Assembly: GCF_964019385.1 (NCBI RefSeq)
Contig: NC_088645.1
Span: forward strand, 14,440,785-14,504,784
DNA length: 64,000 nt
Origin: Sycon ciliatum
Taxonomy: Eukaryota; Porifera; Calcarea; Leucosolenida; Sycettidae
Direction: 5' to 3'
The position numbers and the translations under genes were made by a program. Each line of letters starts with the position of its first letter. Within the stretch, counting starts at the first letter, position 1. Of the stretch, positions 1 to 11,100 are shown piece by piece. The notes below the pieces were generated by a model. It worked only from the letters and a program-made list of their open reading frames with translations. It was not told the origin of the DNA and ran no database searches.

Positions 1-276
1 AGTGGAAATATTACTACTCTTTTGTCACTTTGGTGGAAATAGTGACACCATATACCATGTCTATGGCCTGTTCCCATCAAAATGTATGTGATTCGGAGTT
101 ACGGACATGTCAAAGTTACCGCCCGGCCCGGATAAACGAGGTATGAGTGTACTTGAATAATTGGGAAAGCTTCCAATTTGTTCCACAATTTTTCTACAAA
201 ATTTGATAGCCAATTACTAGAACCGCTCAGCATTTTGTAAATGGACGGTGTGCGTGCGTGCGTATTTTGTGTGCAG
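1..276 (+). other. Intronic sequence of GID4, upstream part
   Basis: No coding segment was found here. It reads as the 3' part of an intron whose upstream exon is outside the window, because a CAG acceptor at 274-276 opens the first recognised GID4 exon. The last 30 bases before it are GT-rich rather than a plain pyrimidine tract. Confidence 0.6.
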
Positions 277-3200
277 GGATCTACATCCTCTGTGGATCGA
301 AAGCATTGGGTGAGTTTTGCTTATGACTGCTATTGCTGCTGTGGCGGCAAGCGGCATCCAGGCGCGATGGCCTGATTAGCGTTGGTGCCGCGGGCGCTGG
401 CGGTAGTAGTGGCGTCAACGGTGATGCTGGTGACGCCGCTTGCCGGTACCAATCAGGGAATCTCGGTGGCGATCCCCATGGCGACGGATTCCACGATTCG
501 AGTCCCGTGCCAGACGGGGGAGGTGGCAGATAACGAGAGGGAGGAGGAGGAGGTGGTGGAGGAGAGGAAGGAAGCGAACAGGGTGGCAACGGGATCTGCA
601 TGGCAGCGGCAAGTTGCTCCTCGGCGGATAACGACATTGTTGGAATTCATGATCGCTAGATGGAGCAGTAATTACTCAGTCGGTAGAGCATGAGACTCTT
701 AATCTCAGGGTCGTGGGTTCGAGCCTCACGTTGGGCGCCAATAGGTACCCTTAGCATTGAGACGATAACGCTAACAGTAAAAGTGAACATTGGATTTTGC
801 GTCAAATGGACTTTATGCGTTAGCAATCTGACGCTACTTCAACGTGAACCGTTGCCATGGCAACAGCGGCACGAACTTTGTCCCAGCACAGGCGTGCAGA
901 GAAGTCCTTGCCCGTGGCTCGCAAGTTAGCGGAAACAGTTTCCCAGGCCTTAGATCCACGGGCAAAGGGGAACTCCTGTGCCAGGACCTCCCGAAACAGC
1001 AGGATTTCGTCTCTCTCCGAGAAGCGAGTTCTGGAGACCTCCCACGTTGGCGTTGTTACCTCTCCGGTGCTGGAGGCAGAAGAAGATGAGCTGGCTTGCG
1101 AGTGGTGCTGAGCAACAGCAGGCTGTTCCACCGGGGAACCTGGCAAAAAAACGAGGTCACTCATGATGACAGACAGCTAGTCTAGCTTGACGCGACAACA
1201 AGCAAAGTGAAAGCAAAGTGAAAGAGGAAGAGGCCTTTCCTCCACACACGCGTGGCTTTGAACTTCCGCGGCAGTACAAAAATTATCCCAGGATCCCGTC
1301 AAAAACCTGTCCAAACTCGCGCATCCAGTAAAAATGCTGATAAACCAGATATCGTCAAGCCTCACACTATTTTCGACCAAGTAAGGTTTCAACGCAGAAC
1401 TTTATCGTCATTTCCCTGGTCCGGGGTAGATAGCGTTGAAAATAGCGTTAGCGTTTTTTTTGCTAAGGGTACCTAAAAAGTCTTACGACAAGCACGCAGG
1501 CAATCAGAGGACGAAGTTCGGCTTGTAACAAGGCTCGAGATTCGGAGAAGAGAGAGAACGAAATGATCACGCAAGAGCTTATCAAGGGCCTGGGTAGCTA
1601 TGGCAATGCATGTACGAGAGCGCGAATTCAGCTACCCAGGCCAACGGAACAAAGGTTAGAAAAGGGGACAAAAGGTGAGTACGAGGGTGTGAAGGTGATC
1701 GGTGTGTGAGTGCGTGCATACATGAAATCGTGAACCTAACGCTTTTTTGCCTAGCTCATCATGCATGTTATTCGAGCAGATGGAAACTTTTTGCAATACA
1801 ATGATGTAGCCGATCAGTTCGTGGTGGTATGGTTGGGCATTGTAGCTGTCATGGTCGACGTAAAACGCTATAGCCAATCAATGGAAAAAACATTTCCATC
1901 AGTTCTATTAACATGCATGATGAGCTAGGCAAAAATGCATAGCGTAGGGCCCTGAGCTTCCAAGCTCTCTCGTTTAGAGACGAAAACTAGTCGTTTAGGG
2001 GGGGGGGTTGAGCGCCTGTTCGTTTCTCGAAAAATATCGATGTACATTTTGCATGCGTGAGCATGTCCAGAAAAAAAGATCAAAAAATAATATCGATACA
2101 TGTACTATGTAGCATTTGTATTGTGTTCGTTTCTCAGGGAGGGGGGAGGGGGTTGAAGAGAAACGACTAGTTTCCGTTTCTAAATAAATATCGGTATTTA
2201 CGGAAGGCCCCTTATCAAGAAAGTGTTGAGTTGTTTAACTCTGAGCATTGTGCATTCATCATGTAAAATGTCAATACCTGCAATATCTGTCTGTGTGTGT
2301 GCGCGCGCGTGCGCGCGTGTGTGTGTGTGTGTGTGCATGTGAAAAATAGGAATTCACTGGCCAGAAAAAGCCACTTCAATCAGCTGTGTGGTGGATACCA
2401 GGCTAAAATTAGTGGCGGTCAATTCATCAGCCTTGCAAGCTGTTGAATGGTGTAATCCCAGCACAAGTTGCTATGTCTAACATAACTGTTCGCTATCATC
2501 GCTTCCGCGATGGGCAGGTCTGAGGTGTGCATGTGTACGTGTGCGCGTGTGTGTGTCTGTGTGTGGTATGCATCTGCACAGAAAAAGTTTGGCCACTGGG
2601 AACGGTACGCGAAGGCCTTCCCTGATGACACTATTGACTATGAACACATGGGCCATGACAAAGCAGTATTCATGAGGTGGAAGGTATGTACAAATGGCTG
2701 ATCTGCTTTCAAAGATCTCCTTAAATAACTTTGTCATATTGCACATACCTTTCTACTCGGACATGTGTATGGAAGATGCGCCAGAGGAAACCTCAGATCA
2801 TGTGAGGTCCTGAGTTTGAGTCCAGCGTTGGCACCAGGGAGCACACACAGTGCACTATACTAGCAAGTGTGATGATGTATGTGTGAGCCACTTTTAAATA
2901 CATGACGTACATGCAACGAACTGCTCCGACACCCACTGTCAGCTGGCTACTCGCCTCTCTGAGTAAGGTTGACATCGGTGCAGCTAGCAATGTTTCACCC
3001 CCTCTCCGGCACTGGTCAGGCACTGGTTGTGACACCTACCCAGTGATCTTTAATACCCTTGTAGCTATGCGTTGCATGTGTCACCTTGGTAGAATCAGAC
3101 GTTGCATTTTGTCACCTTGATAGAATCAGGCGTTGCATGTTCAGCTTGGTAGAGTCAGGCGTTACGTTTTCAGCTTGGTAGAGTCAGGCGTTACGTTTTC

Positions 3201-4384
3201 AGCTTGGTAGAATCAGGCGTTGCGTTTTCAGCTTGGTAGAATCAGGCGTTACGTGTTCAGCTTGGTAGACTCGGGCGTTGCATGTGTCACCTTGGTAGAA
3301 TCGGACGTGGTCGTGCCCTAGCACGAGCGAAGCACCCTTAGCTGCTGAGTTTGTCAACACGATTGGCCAGTCGTAACGCAGATGTGCGAACTGTTTTTTA
3401 TTGTTTGAAAGGCAGCTACATACTGTACGGAACAAGTTCTTGAGTCCACATGGAATCCTGACACAGGTTGGCCCGCCCATGGTTTTGAAATACAGCTAAC
3501 GTGCACTGTAGCCCCCCCCCCCTGCTTTTGTTCGCATTGCGTCTCTATTTTGATCTTATGAGTTATGTTCTTGTTCAATCTAGCTGTTTACTGCCGTGCT
3601 TCTTGTTTCATGCAACAGACATGACCCCACTTGTTTGGCATCTTGCTTTGTACAACTCTTGTGGTTTCGTGTGGGCAGCCCAGGTTTAAGAGGTCGTCGC
3701 AAAAGCTTTTTGTCGTCCCTGAAACGAACAGCATTCGTTGGGGGCGGGCGGGGGGGGGGGGGGGTGAGGGGGTGCGAGCCAAAATCGCAAGTCAACCAGC
3801 ACTGTATATGTACGTGGATGCGATTTCGCCGTCCACCATAGCAAGCTGCATTTCGCCGTCCACCATAGCAAGCTGTGTTTGTTTCACAGGGAGGGGAGGG
3901 GTCCGAGTGCGAAGTGAACCATGTTCGTTTCAGGGACGGCAAAAAAAACACGTTTGCGACGACCCCTAACACCTCTCACTGAAGTCATTTGCTTGAGAAA
4001 GCTGAGACCTTGTTTTCAGGTGCGTCATACATGCATGCGTTGCTGCCAAGTCGACTGGTGTGTATGTCGATGACAGCTGTCGGTATTCATTCTCTGACTG
4101 CAGGAAAAGTTTCTTGTCGAAGACCACACCAAGACCCACGTGAGGGGAGCGTCGTTCGCTGGCTTTTACTATATCATGTACGATTGTGACAAGAACACTA
4201 TCAGCGGCTTCTACTATCATAAAGACTCTGACTGGTAAGTGACTGTCGTCAACATGCTCCTCACGCTGCTGCTGCTGCTTGATGCCGCCACCTCCACCTC
4301 TGCTGCGATCTGCTGTCGATGGATTGAAGTACCTCTGGCACAGGATCTTTATCTCTCAGTCTCTCTATGTGTATTTCTACGCCG

Positions 4385-4417
<33 letters not shown>

Positions 4418-4695
4418 CCCCCCCTCTCTATCTATCTTTCTTACCATCTATCTGTCATGCCTGTATACTAGGCCCAGACACATTCTGCCGGCAATCTTTC
4501 CGCAAAATATCGAAGAATCAAAAAGCGGAAATTGCCGGCAAAATCGGAGCAAAATAACGAGATTTGGGGAAAAATCAATGCCTGATTCTTGGATTTCCGT
4601 TTTTCTTACCCATTCAGCCTGATAGGCTGGCCAGGACAAGATCATGTCACTGAAAAGTCACTGGAATTCTCTGTGGATCGACATGATTTTGGAAG

Positions 4696-4743
<48 letters not shown>

Positions 4744-6722
4744 TTCTTTCTTTCCATCTATCTGTCATGCCTGTATACTAGGCCCAGACACATTCTGCTG
4801 GCAATTCTTTCGGCAAATATCGAAGAATTGAAAAAGCGGAAATTGCCGGCAAAATCGAAGCAAAATAACGAGATTTGGGGAAAAATCGATGCCTGATTCT
4901 TGGATTTCCGTGTTTCTTACCCATTCAGCCTGATAGGCTGGCCAGGACAAGATCATGTCACTGAAATGTCACTGGAATTCTCTGTGGATCGACATGATTT
5001 GGGAAGAGCTCCAGACACGTGGATGAAAACCCGTGTTACAAAACCGACCATGCGATTTTTATGAAACGTTGTACGGGAAGTGGATAAAATACACGTTTTT
5101 CCGGAGTAAAATACCGGGTTTCTAGTGTCAGGCTCAGCAAAATATCGAAGATTTTGCAGCAACATGTTGTGGCAAAATATCGAGGCGAGCGGAGCAGAAT
5201 CTGTCTGGGCCTATTGTATACCCGTTTGTTTTGATTCTTTCCAATCTCGGCACGATCCGTACATTCTGAGTGCACGAATTTCTCTTCGGTTCAAAAGTTA
5301 CCGTATTTTCATATGGGAACAAGAATTGAATTAGCACATGGATTTCAGTGGCCAAAGAAGTGTTCAGAGCGATCCATTTTCAGTTTTTATGATTCATCGT
5401 CCATATGAACCCAAAACAATATGGAGTTGGGAGGTACAGCCAGTCTCCTATCTGCAATGAACCTTCAGTACTGAGCCAATTTAGCGTATATCGGAAGCAA
5501 TTTATGTTGGAAAATGGAAATATATACCTACAGTTGAACATCGATTATCCGCACATCGACTATCCGACCATTCGATTATCCGTAACAGTTTTTTGGGCGC
5601 ACGTGCCGTAGAGTACGCACTGTGCATGTAGTGTACTAGTGAGCCATTCAAAAAATACGAAAATTTTGAAAAGTAAAAAGTAAAAAGGTCGTGCGGCTAG
5701 TAATAACCACTGAAAGTGTGTGAGTGACAGTTTTTTTTCTTATCCAGAACATTTGCCTTATCTGAACACCGCCTGACAGTTGTCTGCCCAGAGGTGGTCG
5801 GATAATCGATGTTCAACTGTAGTTGTATGACCACATAATCATTTTTCCAATGCAATATGTTTTGGCTATGAAGTGGAGTTGTGCCTGTCGAATACTGTAG
5901 GGATGTAGCCATATACCGAAGTAAGTTATAGGCCTTTGAAATTTTATGTTCCCATATGGGAACACGGTTAATTAAGAGTAGAGCCCACACACTCTCTTCC
6001 ATTAACACTGCAAAATGTGATGGCACACGGCTACCAAAATGGTTCGGGCAAAAACATCTTGCAGTTCCAGCGGTGGATGGTGGTATTGTTGCATGTATAT
6101 GCAATCAGTAGGGGTGAAACGATTAGTTCGAATATTCGAGTATTCGATCGAAAATCTCAAACGAGCGAGTATTCGAAATTTTTCACTCGATCGTTTTTTT
6201 TTTTTTTTTTTTTTTTAGTACTGGCCTTCTATTTTTCAAAAACTTCTGTCGTACTGCTCATCGACGGGTATGCATGCCTTTTTCGTGCCTTTGAGTCAGT
6301 ATTTTATGACTTGGACAATGGTGAAAATCGTTACTTTACACTCTGTACAAGACGTTGGCGACTTTTGTTCTATGTTCACAGATAATTTCTTCCGAATTGG
6401 TCGAGAACTCACAAATCTAGCGCTTTTGAATTTCGATAAAATACTCGAAATAATCGGATACTCGATCGAATATTGTGAATGAGTGATCGATTGGTCAAAA
6501 TAGATACTCGTTTCACCCCTAGCAATCAGTAATCCTCCTGTAGACCTGGGAGTAAATTCCTGTTGTTGGCATGAGCCAAATTGAAAACAACTTCTGTCTG
6601 TTGTGTGTTGCTGCTGCTGCTGCTGCTGCCGCTGCTTCTGCTCTTTTCCGCCCAGGTTTCAAACCCTGGATCTTGCCCGAGAGGAGGATGTTTCACCTAT
6701 GCACACATATGAGTACCGGTGA
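277..6722 (+). CDS. GID4: GID4-like substrate receptor of the GID/CTLH E3 ligase, 3' part, four exons
   Basis: Exons are 277-309 (33 nt), 2582-2683 (102 nt), 4104-4234 (131 nt) and 6656-6722 (ending in TGA). All boundaries are AG/GT and the phases join (0, 0, 2). The joined peptide has, in order, VDRKHW, KKFGHWERYAKAF, DDTIDYE, VFMRWK, EKFLVEDHT, GASFAGFYYI, GFYYHKDSDW, FQTLDL and the terminal TYEYR. These match the C-terminal beta-barrel of animal GID4/yeast Vid24, which ends similarly in YEFR. In the family this barrel binds N-terminal proline-type degrons and presents substrates to the CTLH ubiquitin ligase. About 110 residues are visible against roughly 300 in the human protein; the N-terminal part lies before the window. 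The introns carry several MITEs and minisatellites. No in-frame break is seen, so the gene is likely functional. Confidence 0.9.
674..740 (+). pseudogene. Truncated tRNA-Lys(CTT) retro-pseudogene with encoded CCA
   Basis: The sequence has the D-loop, a full anticodon arm with loop CTCTTAA (anticodon CTT, Lys), a variable loop, and a T arm with GGTTCGAGCC-like box B. It ends TTGGGCG followed by CCA. The 5' acceptor strand is missing: bases before 674 do not pair with TTGGGCG, and the D stem has a mismatch. Animal tRNA genes do not encode CCA, so a genomic CCA suggests reverse transcription of a mature tRNA, or a tRNA-derived SINE head. The TA-flanked element at 744 starts right after it. Confidence 0.7.
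744..1473. mobile_element. DNA transposon with 13-bp terminal inverted repeats, flanked by TA
   Basis: The left end GGTACCCTTAGCA (744-756) is repeated inverted at 1461-1473, and both ends are flanked by TA (742-743 and 1474-1475). Further inside, ACGCTAAC (left) and its complement GTTAGCGT (right) extend the symmetry imperfectly. The element carries a minus-strand ORF with a Myb/SANT-like stretch. The superfamily is not settled: a Myb-like ORF suggests a Harbinger-type relative, but the flank here is only TA. Confidence 0.6.
820..1164 (-). CDS. Small Myb/SANT-like transposon ORF, 114 aa
   Basis: This ORF fills the inner part of the TA-flanked element. Residues ~48-100 begin RFSERDEILLFREVLAQE, continue with a conserved W in KAWETV, and then FSARLCWDKV. 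The spacing resembles the trihelix/Myb-SANT DNA-binding proteins encoded next to transposases in Harbinger-type elements. The first 45 residues are Ser-rich low complexity. No transposase ORF remains nearby, so this is probably a non-autonomous or decayed copy. The recognition is by pattern only and the start codon is uncertain. Confidence 0.4.
   Translation of the reverse strand: MSDLVFLPGSPVEQPAVAQHHSQASSSSSASSTGEVTTPTWEVSRTRFSERDEILLFREVLAQEFPFARGSKAWETVSANLRATGKDFSARLCWDKVRAAVAMATVHVEVASDC
1947..2211. mobile_element. Palindromic MITE
   Basis: The arms are inverted copies. The clearest block is 1973-1997 against 2161-2184, containing ACTAGTCGTTT and its complement. Outer ends read GGGCC at the left and GGCCCC at the right. 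A run of nine or more G follows the left arm and a G-rich stretch precedes the right arm. A convincing target-site duplication was not found. Confidence 0.5.
2288..2340. repeat. (TG)n/(CG)n alternating purine-pyrimidine tract
   Basis: A run of TG with central GCGCGCG units lies in GID4 intron. It is a plain microsatellite with Z-DNA-forming composition. Confidence 0.9.
2411..2518 (-). repeat. Dispersed repeat, copy 1
   Basis: This is a diverged inverted copy of 8463-8570. Shared blocks include TTGCAAGCTGTTGAATGG and GTGGCGGTCAATTC, and both copies lie beside TG/CA microsatellites. Probably a SINE or MITE fragment; the family is unknown. Confidence 0.6.
3068..3312. repeat. Minisatellite, ~29-bp unit, about 8 copies
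   Basis: Units share the core CAGCTTGGTAGAATCAGGCG. The first, second and last units carry TCACCTTG in place of CAGCTTG. The array is direct, spacer-free and intronic, so it is not CRISPR-like. Confidence 0.85.
3690..3966. mobile_element. PIF/Harbinger-like MITE with TAA target duplication
   Basis: Inverted arms of ~45 bp begin GAGGTCGTCGCAAA at the left and end with the complement GCGACGACCCC. Both ends are flanked by TAA (3687-3689 and 3967-3969), the three-base duplication typical of PIF/Harbinger. The interior has a tandem pair of a ~28-bp unit (TTTCGCCGTCCACCATAGCA) and a long G run. Confidence 0.7.
4389..5012 (+). repeat. Two tandem copies of a ~310-bp unit in GID4 intron
   Basis: Copy 1 (about 4389-4699) and copy 2 (about 4700-5012) both start in a CT microsatellite, pass through TATCTATCTTTCTT, and continue with near-identical unique sequence ending GATCGACATGATTT. 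The CT tract between them probably mediated the duplication. Confidence 0.85.
5531..5819. mobile_element. Tc1/pogo-type MITE, TA target site
   Basis: The ends are CAGTTGAACATCGATTATCC and its complement, flanked by TA (5529-5530 and 5820-5821). There is no coding capacity. Confidence 0.75.
6109..6521. mobile_element. hAT-type MITE with 8-bp target duplication
   Basis: The ends are TAGGGGTGAAACGATTAG and a diverged complement (CGTTTCACCCCTA). GCAATCAG is duplicated exactly at 6101-6108 and 6522-6529. The interior is AT-rich with ATTCGA repeats. Confidence 0.85.
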
Positions 6723-8385
6723 TGCCTCTGCTACCGGTTGGACCATCCATGATCTGCAACCGCGTTCTGGAGTATTGATGATAGTTCTGCCACTGTTCAG
6801 AACTTCCCCAGACGTGGTAGCTCGTGCCTTGCTTGTACCAAAACTCTTCCCACGTCTAGCCTGCTCTAGAGATTGTGTCATGTGACATGCCAGTGACCAA
6901 TGGTGGTAGTGGTGGTTGTCATGTAAACCCGCATCATGTGACCCCCGTTGATCGTGCCCATGTCGTCTTGTGGGATGAGTAGCTGTCGTGTTCTCGGGCG
7001 ACATGTGTCTCATATCCAGGGTGACCTTATTCAGTCTTGCCGCGCCTATGCTGCAACTGGGACACACCTCCTGATAATCCCAAGTTTTTCTCCTACTCAA
7101 TATGTGCTTATGTGGGCACTAGAGATGAACAGACGGTGCCACTAACTATTTCTTGTATCGTTGGCTGTTCCGTCTTATTGTCTTCACCGCCCCATATCCT
7201 GTAGGCTGCTGACCAAAAAGGATTTTAACAGCTAAGCTTCAGTACTGTGACTGCCAATCCTACTACTACTATCTCCTATTCTTTCATCAAACGTTTTTGA
7301 GATAGTGATCCTCATTGCTGTCGGCCGTATCAGACATGACCTCTCTGCTTGTACTGCATCTCATGACATCATCGCTGATCGAGCCGCATCCGGTGACGTC
7401 GCCGCTGATTGAACTGCATCTGAATGACTGATGGCGTTGTTGTCGATTGAACAGGCTTACCCAATGACGTCATCATTGACCTGGAAGCCAATACAGAGCT
7501 GTGTGTGGATTACGAAGTGATGTGACGTCCAGTCCATGAGGCTAACCGAGGCCATTGCTACATATATCAAGTATGATTTGTACATACCAGTAGAACATAA
7601 TGCCAATGTCTGTGCGACTGTACACCGTGGAGGTTGGTTGACACGTCAAATTCCAGGCAAGAGATTATAGGTTTACCGTTCAGTAGGTTTAGTGCTTTAG
7701 CTTTTGTCCATAGTTGTATGTTCATACCTCTGTGTGTTTGTGATGTCACAGTAGTATGTATGTGTGTGTGTGTGCCGAGTTTTTTTTTGTCGCTACTACT
7801 TCTGAGTTACATCACTGCCTGCCTGTCTGGCAATGCCACCATGGCTGTGTCATCTCTGTCTTTCTCTGTAGGTTTGTGTCTGTCTACTCCATCTCTGGGT
7901 ATTCTGTATGCCGACTCACTGTGTATACTGTCTAACGTTAGGTCTCTGCTGTGACATGTACGAGTAGATGGAAGTTACATGTATGTACCTGTGTACCTGC
8001 GTGTCTATCTAGGTCTCTGCTGTCTTGTGTCTGGCCCCACCACAGTGTATTGCTGTGTTGGAAGCTGTTTTACAGAATTATAGACATGATGTGCTGTTCG
8101 AAACTCTTGGACCCATGTGCCGTGGTGGTGTTTCTCTTCTCGGGGCATGTGTACACATGAGCGCTGCAAGTATACTGATGTGGCGGTGGTGGCACTGTTT
8201 GAGCATGCACGAGTGCATGTCCAAGTGCCTTTTGTCGTTGTCTTGTGGTTTGTCACCGGCGTCTGCTAACTGGTTGTCTTTCTTTGTGCCTGCTGCCCTA
8301 GTCGCTGCGCCCATTCCTCCACCGGGGTGGGACGGGGTAACCTGGCGGTGACTGTGACGGCCGTGCGTCATCCATCATGCACTCC

Positions 8386-8428
<43 letters not shown>

Positions 8429-8462
8429 ACACACACACACACACACACCATTGGCCGTCTGA
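6723..8462 (+). other. GID4 3' flank, no gene recognised
   Basis: No recognisable coding segment was found on either strand. Imperfect repeats around TGACGTC/TGACATC with GCTGATTGAACTGCATC-like spacers occur at about 7360-7500. A CT microsatellite joined to a CA microsatellite lies at 8389-8450. Part of this stretch is presumably the GID4 3' UTR, but no clear polyadenylation site was identified. Confidence 0.4.
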
Positions 8463-8570
8463 CGCCCATCGCCAGAGGCGATGGTAGCGATGCTACAGCA
8501 GAAGCCATAGCAGCTTGTGCTGGGATTGCACCATTCAACAGCTTGCAAGGCTGAAGAATTGACCGCCACT
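8463..8570 (+). repeat. Dispersed repeat, copy 2
   Basis: Diverged copy of 2411-2518 in the opposite orientation, followed at 8594 by a CA microsatellite. The shared blocks are TGTGCTGGGATT and CACCATTCAACAGCTTGCAA. Confidence 0.6.
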
Positions 8571-8590
8571 ATTCAGCCGGAAAAAGCCAC

Positions 8591-8633
<43 letters not shown>

Positions 8634-9104
8634 CCACACTCTTGACTCCAGGGAGTAGTCAATTAATACTGGCACTTTACTACATGTACACACACCCGTA
8701 CGCGTACCCGGCCTGCATGGTTTATGGGATCAGGACGTTTTGATTTTAGGCGAAAGTCGTGAGAATTTTTTTTACAAAGCTGCATGCTCCTGTCCCCGGG
8801 GAAAATCGCGATTCCGCGGCCGCGTTTTTTGCGATTTTTTAAAAGACCGCGTTTTCCGCGATTTTCCCGTTATTTTTGAACTCTTTTGTTGCACTACACG
8901 TACACAGTGCACTGTTCGGTCAGCAACGTCTCATCGTGGCGGCTTTGTACTCAAATATGACGAGTGCTTACACCAGAGACCAAGAGTTCATAACCCTCTT
9001 GAGACTTGTAACTGATTGATTTCACTACATACTCACTAAAAATTCCCGCATATCAATATTATCAAGAGTACAATATTAAACCCGGGGTTATGTACTTTTA
9101 TTCA

Positions 9105-9173
9105 CCGCATATTATAATTATTATGACGTGAGATTTGCACCGCGTTTTGAAAAAGGGCAAAACACGTGTTTAA
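9105..9173 (+). repeat. Left flank of the TTAA block, duplicated at 25227-25291
   Basis: The stretch includes GACGTGAGATTTGCACCGCG and ends CGTGT followed by TTAA. A near copy ends at the TTAA of 25288-25291, beyond the right end of the transposon block. Confidence 0.8.
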
Positions 9174-9335
9174 AGGGGAAGTTAAGGCAAAAATTAAAAT
9201 TTCACCAGTTGTAGTCTTCGGGGCGCTGAGTCGAATGGTCTTGGTCCGAGAAAGCTGAGACGCTCCCTTCCTACTTGAATCCCAATCGAACTCGCGCACT
9301 TCCACCGAAACTGGGTGACTGCGCCCTACTAGATG

Positions 9336-9861
9336 GGGATTTGTATGCAAAATGTCACTAAAAGCGCCATTTCGTTCTTATAAAAGCACGGATGACCGCG
9401 ATTGGCCCATATGTTGTAGTCTTTTGGACGCTGAGTCGACTGGTTTTGGTCCGAAAAGGCTGCGATGCAGCGTTCCTCCTTTATTCCCAATCGAACATGG
9501 TTGAACAAGCTGTCACGTGCTCCTGGGTGCCCAAATCACCTGGTCACCACGCCAGCAGGCGACAAATTTCACACCAAGGTTCAACTCGAGTGACAGGAGT
9601 GCACCCAAAAAAGGTCAAACAGGCTAGTTAGTTGTACCCTGCAGGCACGGTGACCAGGTGACTGGTGTACGCAGGAGCACGTGACCGCTTGTTCAACCAT
9701 GTTCGATTGGGAATATAGGAGGAACGCTGCATCACAGCCTTTTCGGACCAAAACCAGTCGACTCAGCGTCCAAAAGACTACAACATATGGGCCAATCGCG
9801 GTCATCCGTGCTTTTATAAGAACGAAATGGCGCTTTTAGTGACATTTTGCATACAAATCCC
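9336..9861. mobile_element. Long palindromic MITE inside the left arm of element 3
   Basis: The arms of more than 150 bp start GGGATTTGTATGCAAAATG and are repeated inverted to 9861. The unique centre is about 9555-9635. When it is removed, the left arm of element 3 (GCGCCCTACTAGATGG... TGTTGTGCGC) becomes continuous with its right arm, which shows this is a later insertion. Its arms contain the CGCTGAGTCGA block seen in the neighbouring TTAA elements, so it is probably a family member. Confidence 0.7.
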
Positions 9862-9902
9862 TGTTGTGCGCGTTCTGTCGATTTGGAAAATCGATCGATT
9901 TT

Positions 9903-9936
9903 CTTGCGCGATCTGTCGATCGACAGATCGCGCAAG
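9903..9936. repeat. Perfect 34-bp palindrome
   Basis: It is self-complementary around GTCGATCGAC with arms starting CTTGCGCGATCT. A nearly identical palindrome lies at about 18670-18699 near the other end of element 3. A candidate protein-binding site or cruciform. Confidence 0.8.
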
Positions 9937-9939
9937 GAT

Positions 9940-11034
9940 CGATCGATCGGAAAGCGGTGGCGAAACCATTCAAAACAAATCGATCGATTTGGAGCAGCTC
10001 CGAAACGTCGTACAGTGTATGTTTAGGACTTTGGTGAACAGCTTTTCAAATGAAAGAAACCAGTTACGGTACCTTTTCTGAGTGCAATCTTCTTCCCCAA
10101 ATAATTCAAAAATCAGTTCCTTCCGAAAATTCCATCGTGCTGGACCTCGAAGCTGAACGTCATAAGCAAATAGTCAAGCCGTGTGTCGTCTGGATATGCA
10201 GTTGTTTGTCATAGCCAACATTCTTCTGGTCCGTTCGTCCTGCCATTTTCCTGACGATCGCAATGAATACGAGCAGCTCTCATGCTCAGGTTAGTGTTTA
10301 TTGATCTGTCTCTGCACCCACTGCAAGGTATAATTTTTGTGATGCAGCCACTAGCCCATTGTGGAAGTAAGGGAATCACCCAGGTTCTTCGGATTCTCGT
10401 CCTGTCCGAAAAATCTCCACGTTTCAACTTCTCATCTTCCCCTCAGGCATGAGCTTGCATATTCATATTTTGTGTTTGCTTTGACAGTGCATTTCATAGG
10501 TATCGTTCAGACTTTTAGGGCCCTGTAAAATTGGTGTTTTCCTTCCCGACAGTGATAATAATCGCAATCTATAAAATACATGCGCAGTCATTCTATAGTG
10601 TGATAAAACACAAGTGTAACTGTAAGAAAAGAGAAAGAGAGAGGGTGAATAAAACAAACATATGTGCAAAATACAGTTACGGTGCTAAGGAAAGAATGTG
10701 GATGCCGTGACATGTTCTTTCTGAATGCATCGGTCTGGCTTACGCTTGTGAATGTAAACAGCATCTATGACTTTTAACTGATTGAAATTCTTTGCAAAAC
10801 AAACAATACTACAATTGTAAACCGAGAATCATTATACGCCAAACGACACGGGTCACTGAACAATAAATGCTTAAACCCTGCCGTGTTCTTCTTCTCATCG
10901 CCAACCTCCCCTTCATCTTCATCCTACAGCGTAAAATGAGTGAGGTGTGGTTTGAGATATGGTTGTTTTTTTAGTTGCCGTGAGAGGGAGAGACAGAGAG
11001 AGAGAGAGACAAAGACAAAGACAGACACACAGAC

Positions 11035-11100
<66 letters not shown>

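Noticed and set aside
281..637. 118-aa proline-rich ORF on the minus strand
   Set aside because: Low-complexity antisense of a GGA-rich intron next to the GID4 microexon; no similarity.
2795..2836. tRNA 3' half ending in CCA
   Set aside because: GAGTTTGAGTCCAGC resembles a T arm but the anticodon arm and acceptor pairing are missing.
3068..3312. CRISPR-like array
   Set aside because: Direct ~29-bp units with no spacers in an animal intron; a minisatellite.
7634..7954. 106-aa Cys/Val-rich ORF
   Set aside because: It runs through a TG microsatellite and has no family similarity or coding context.
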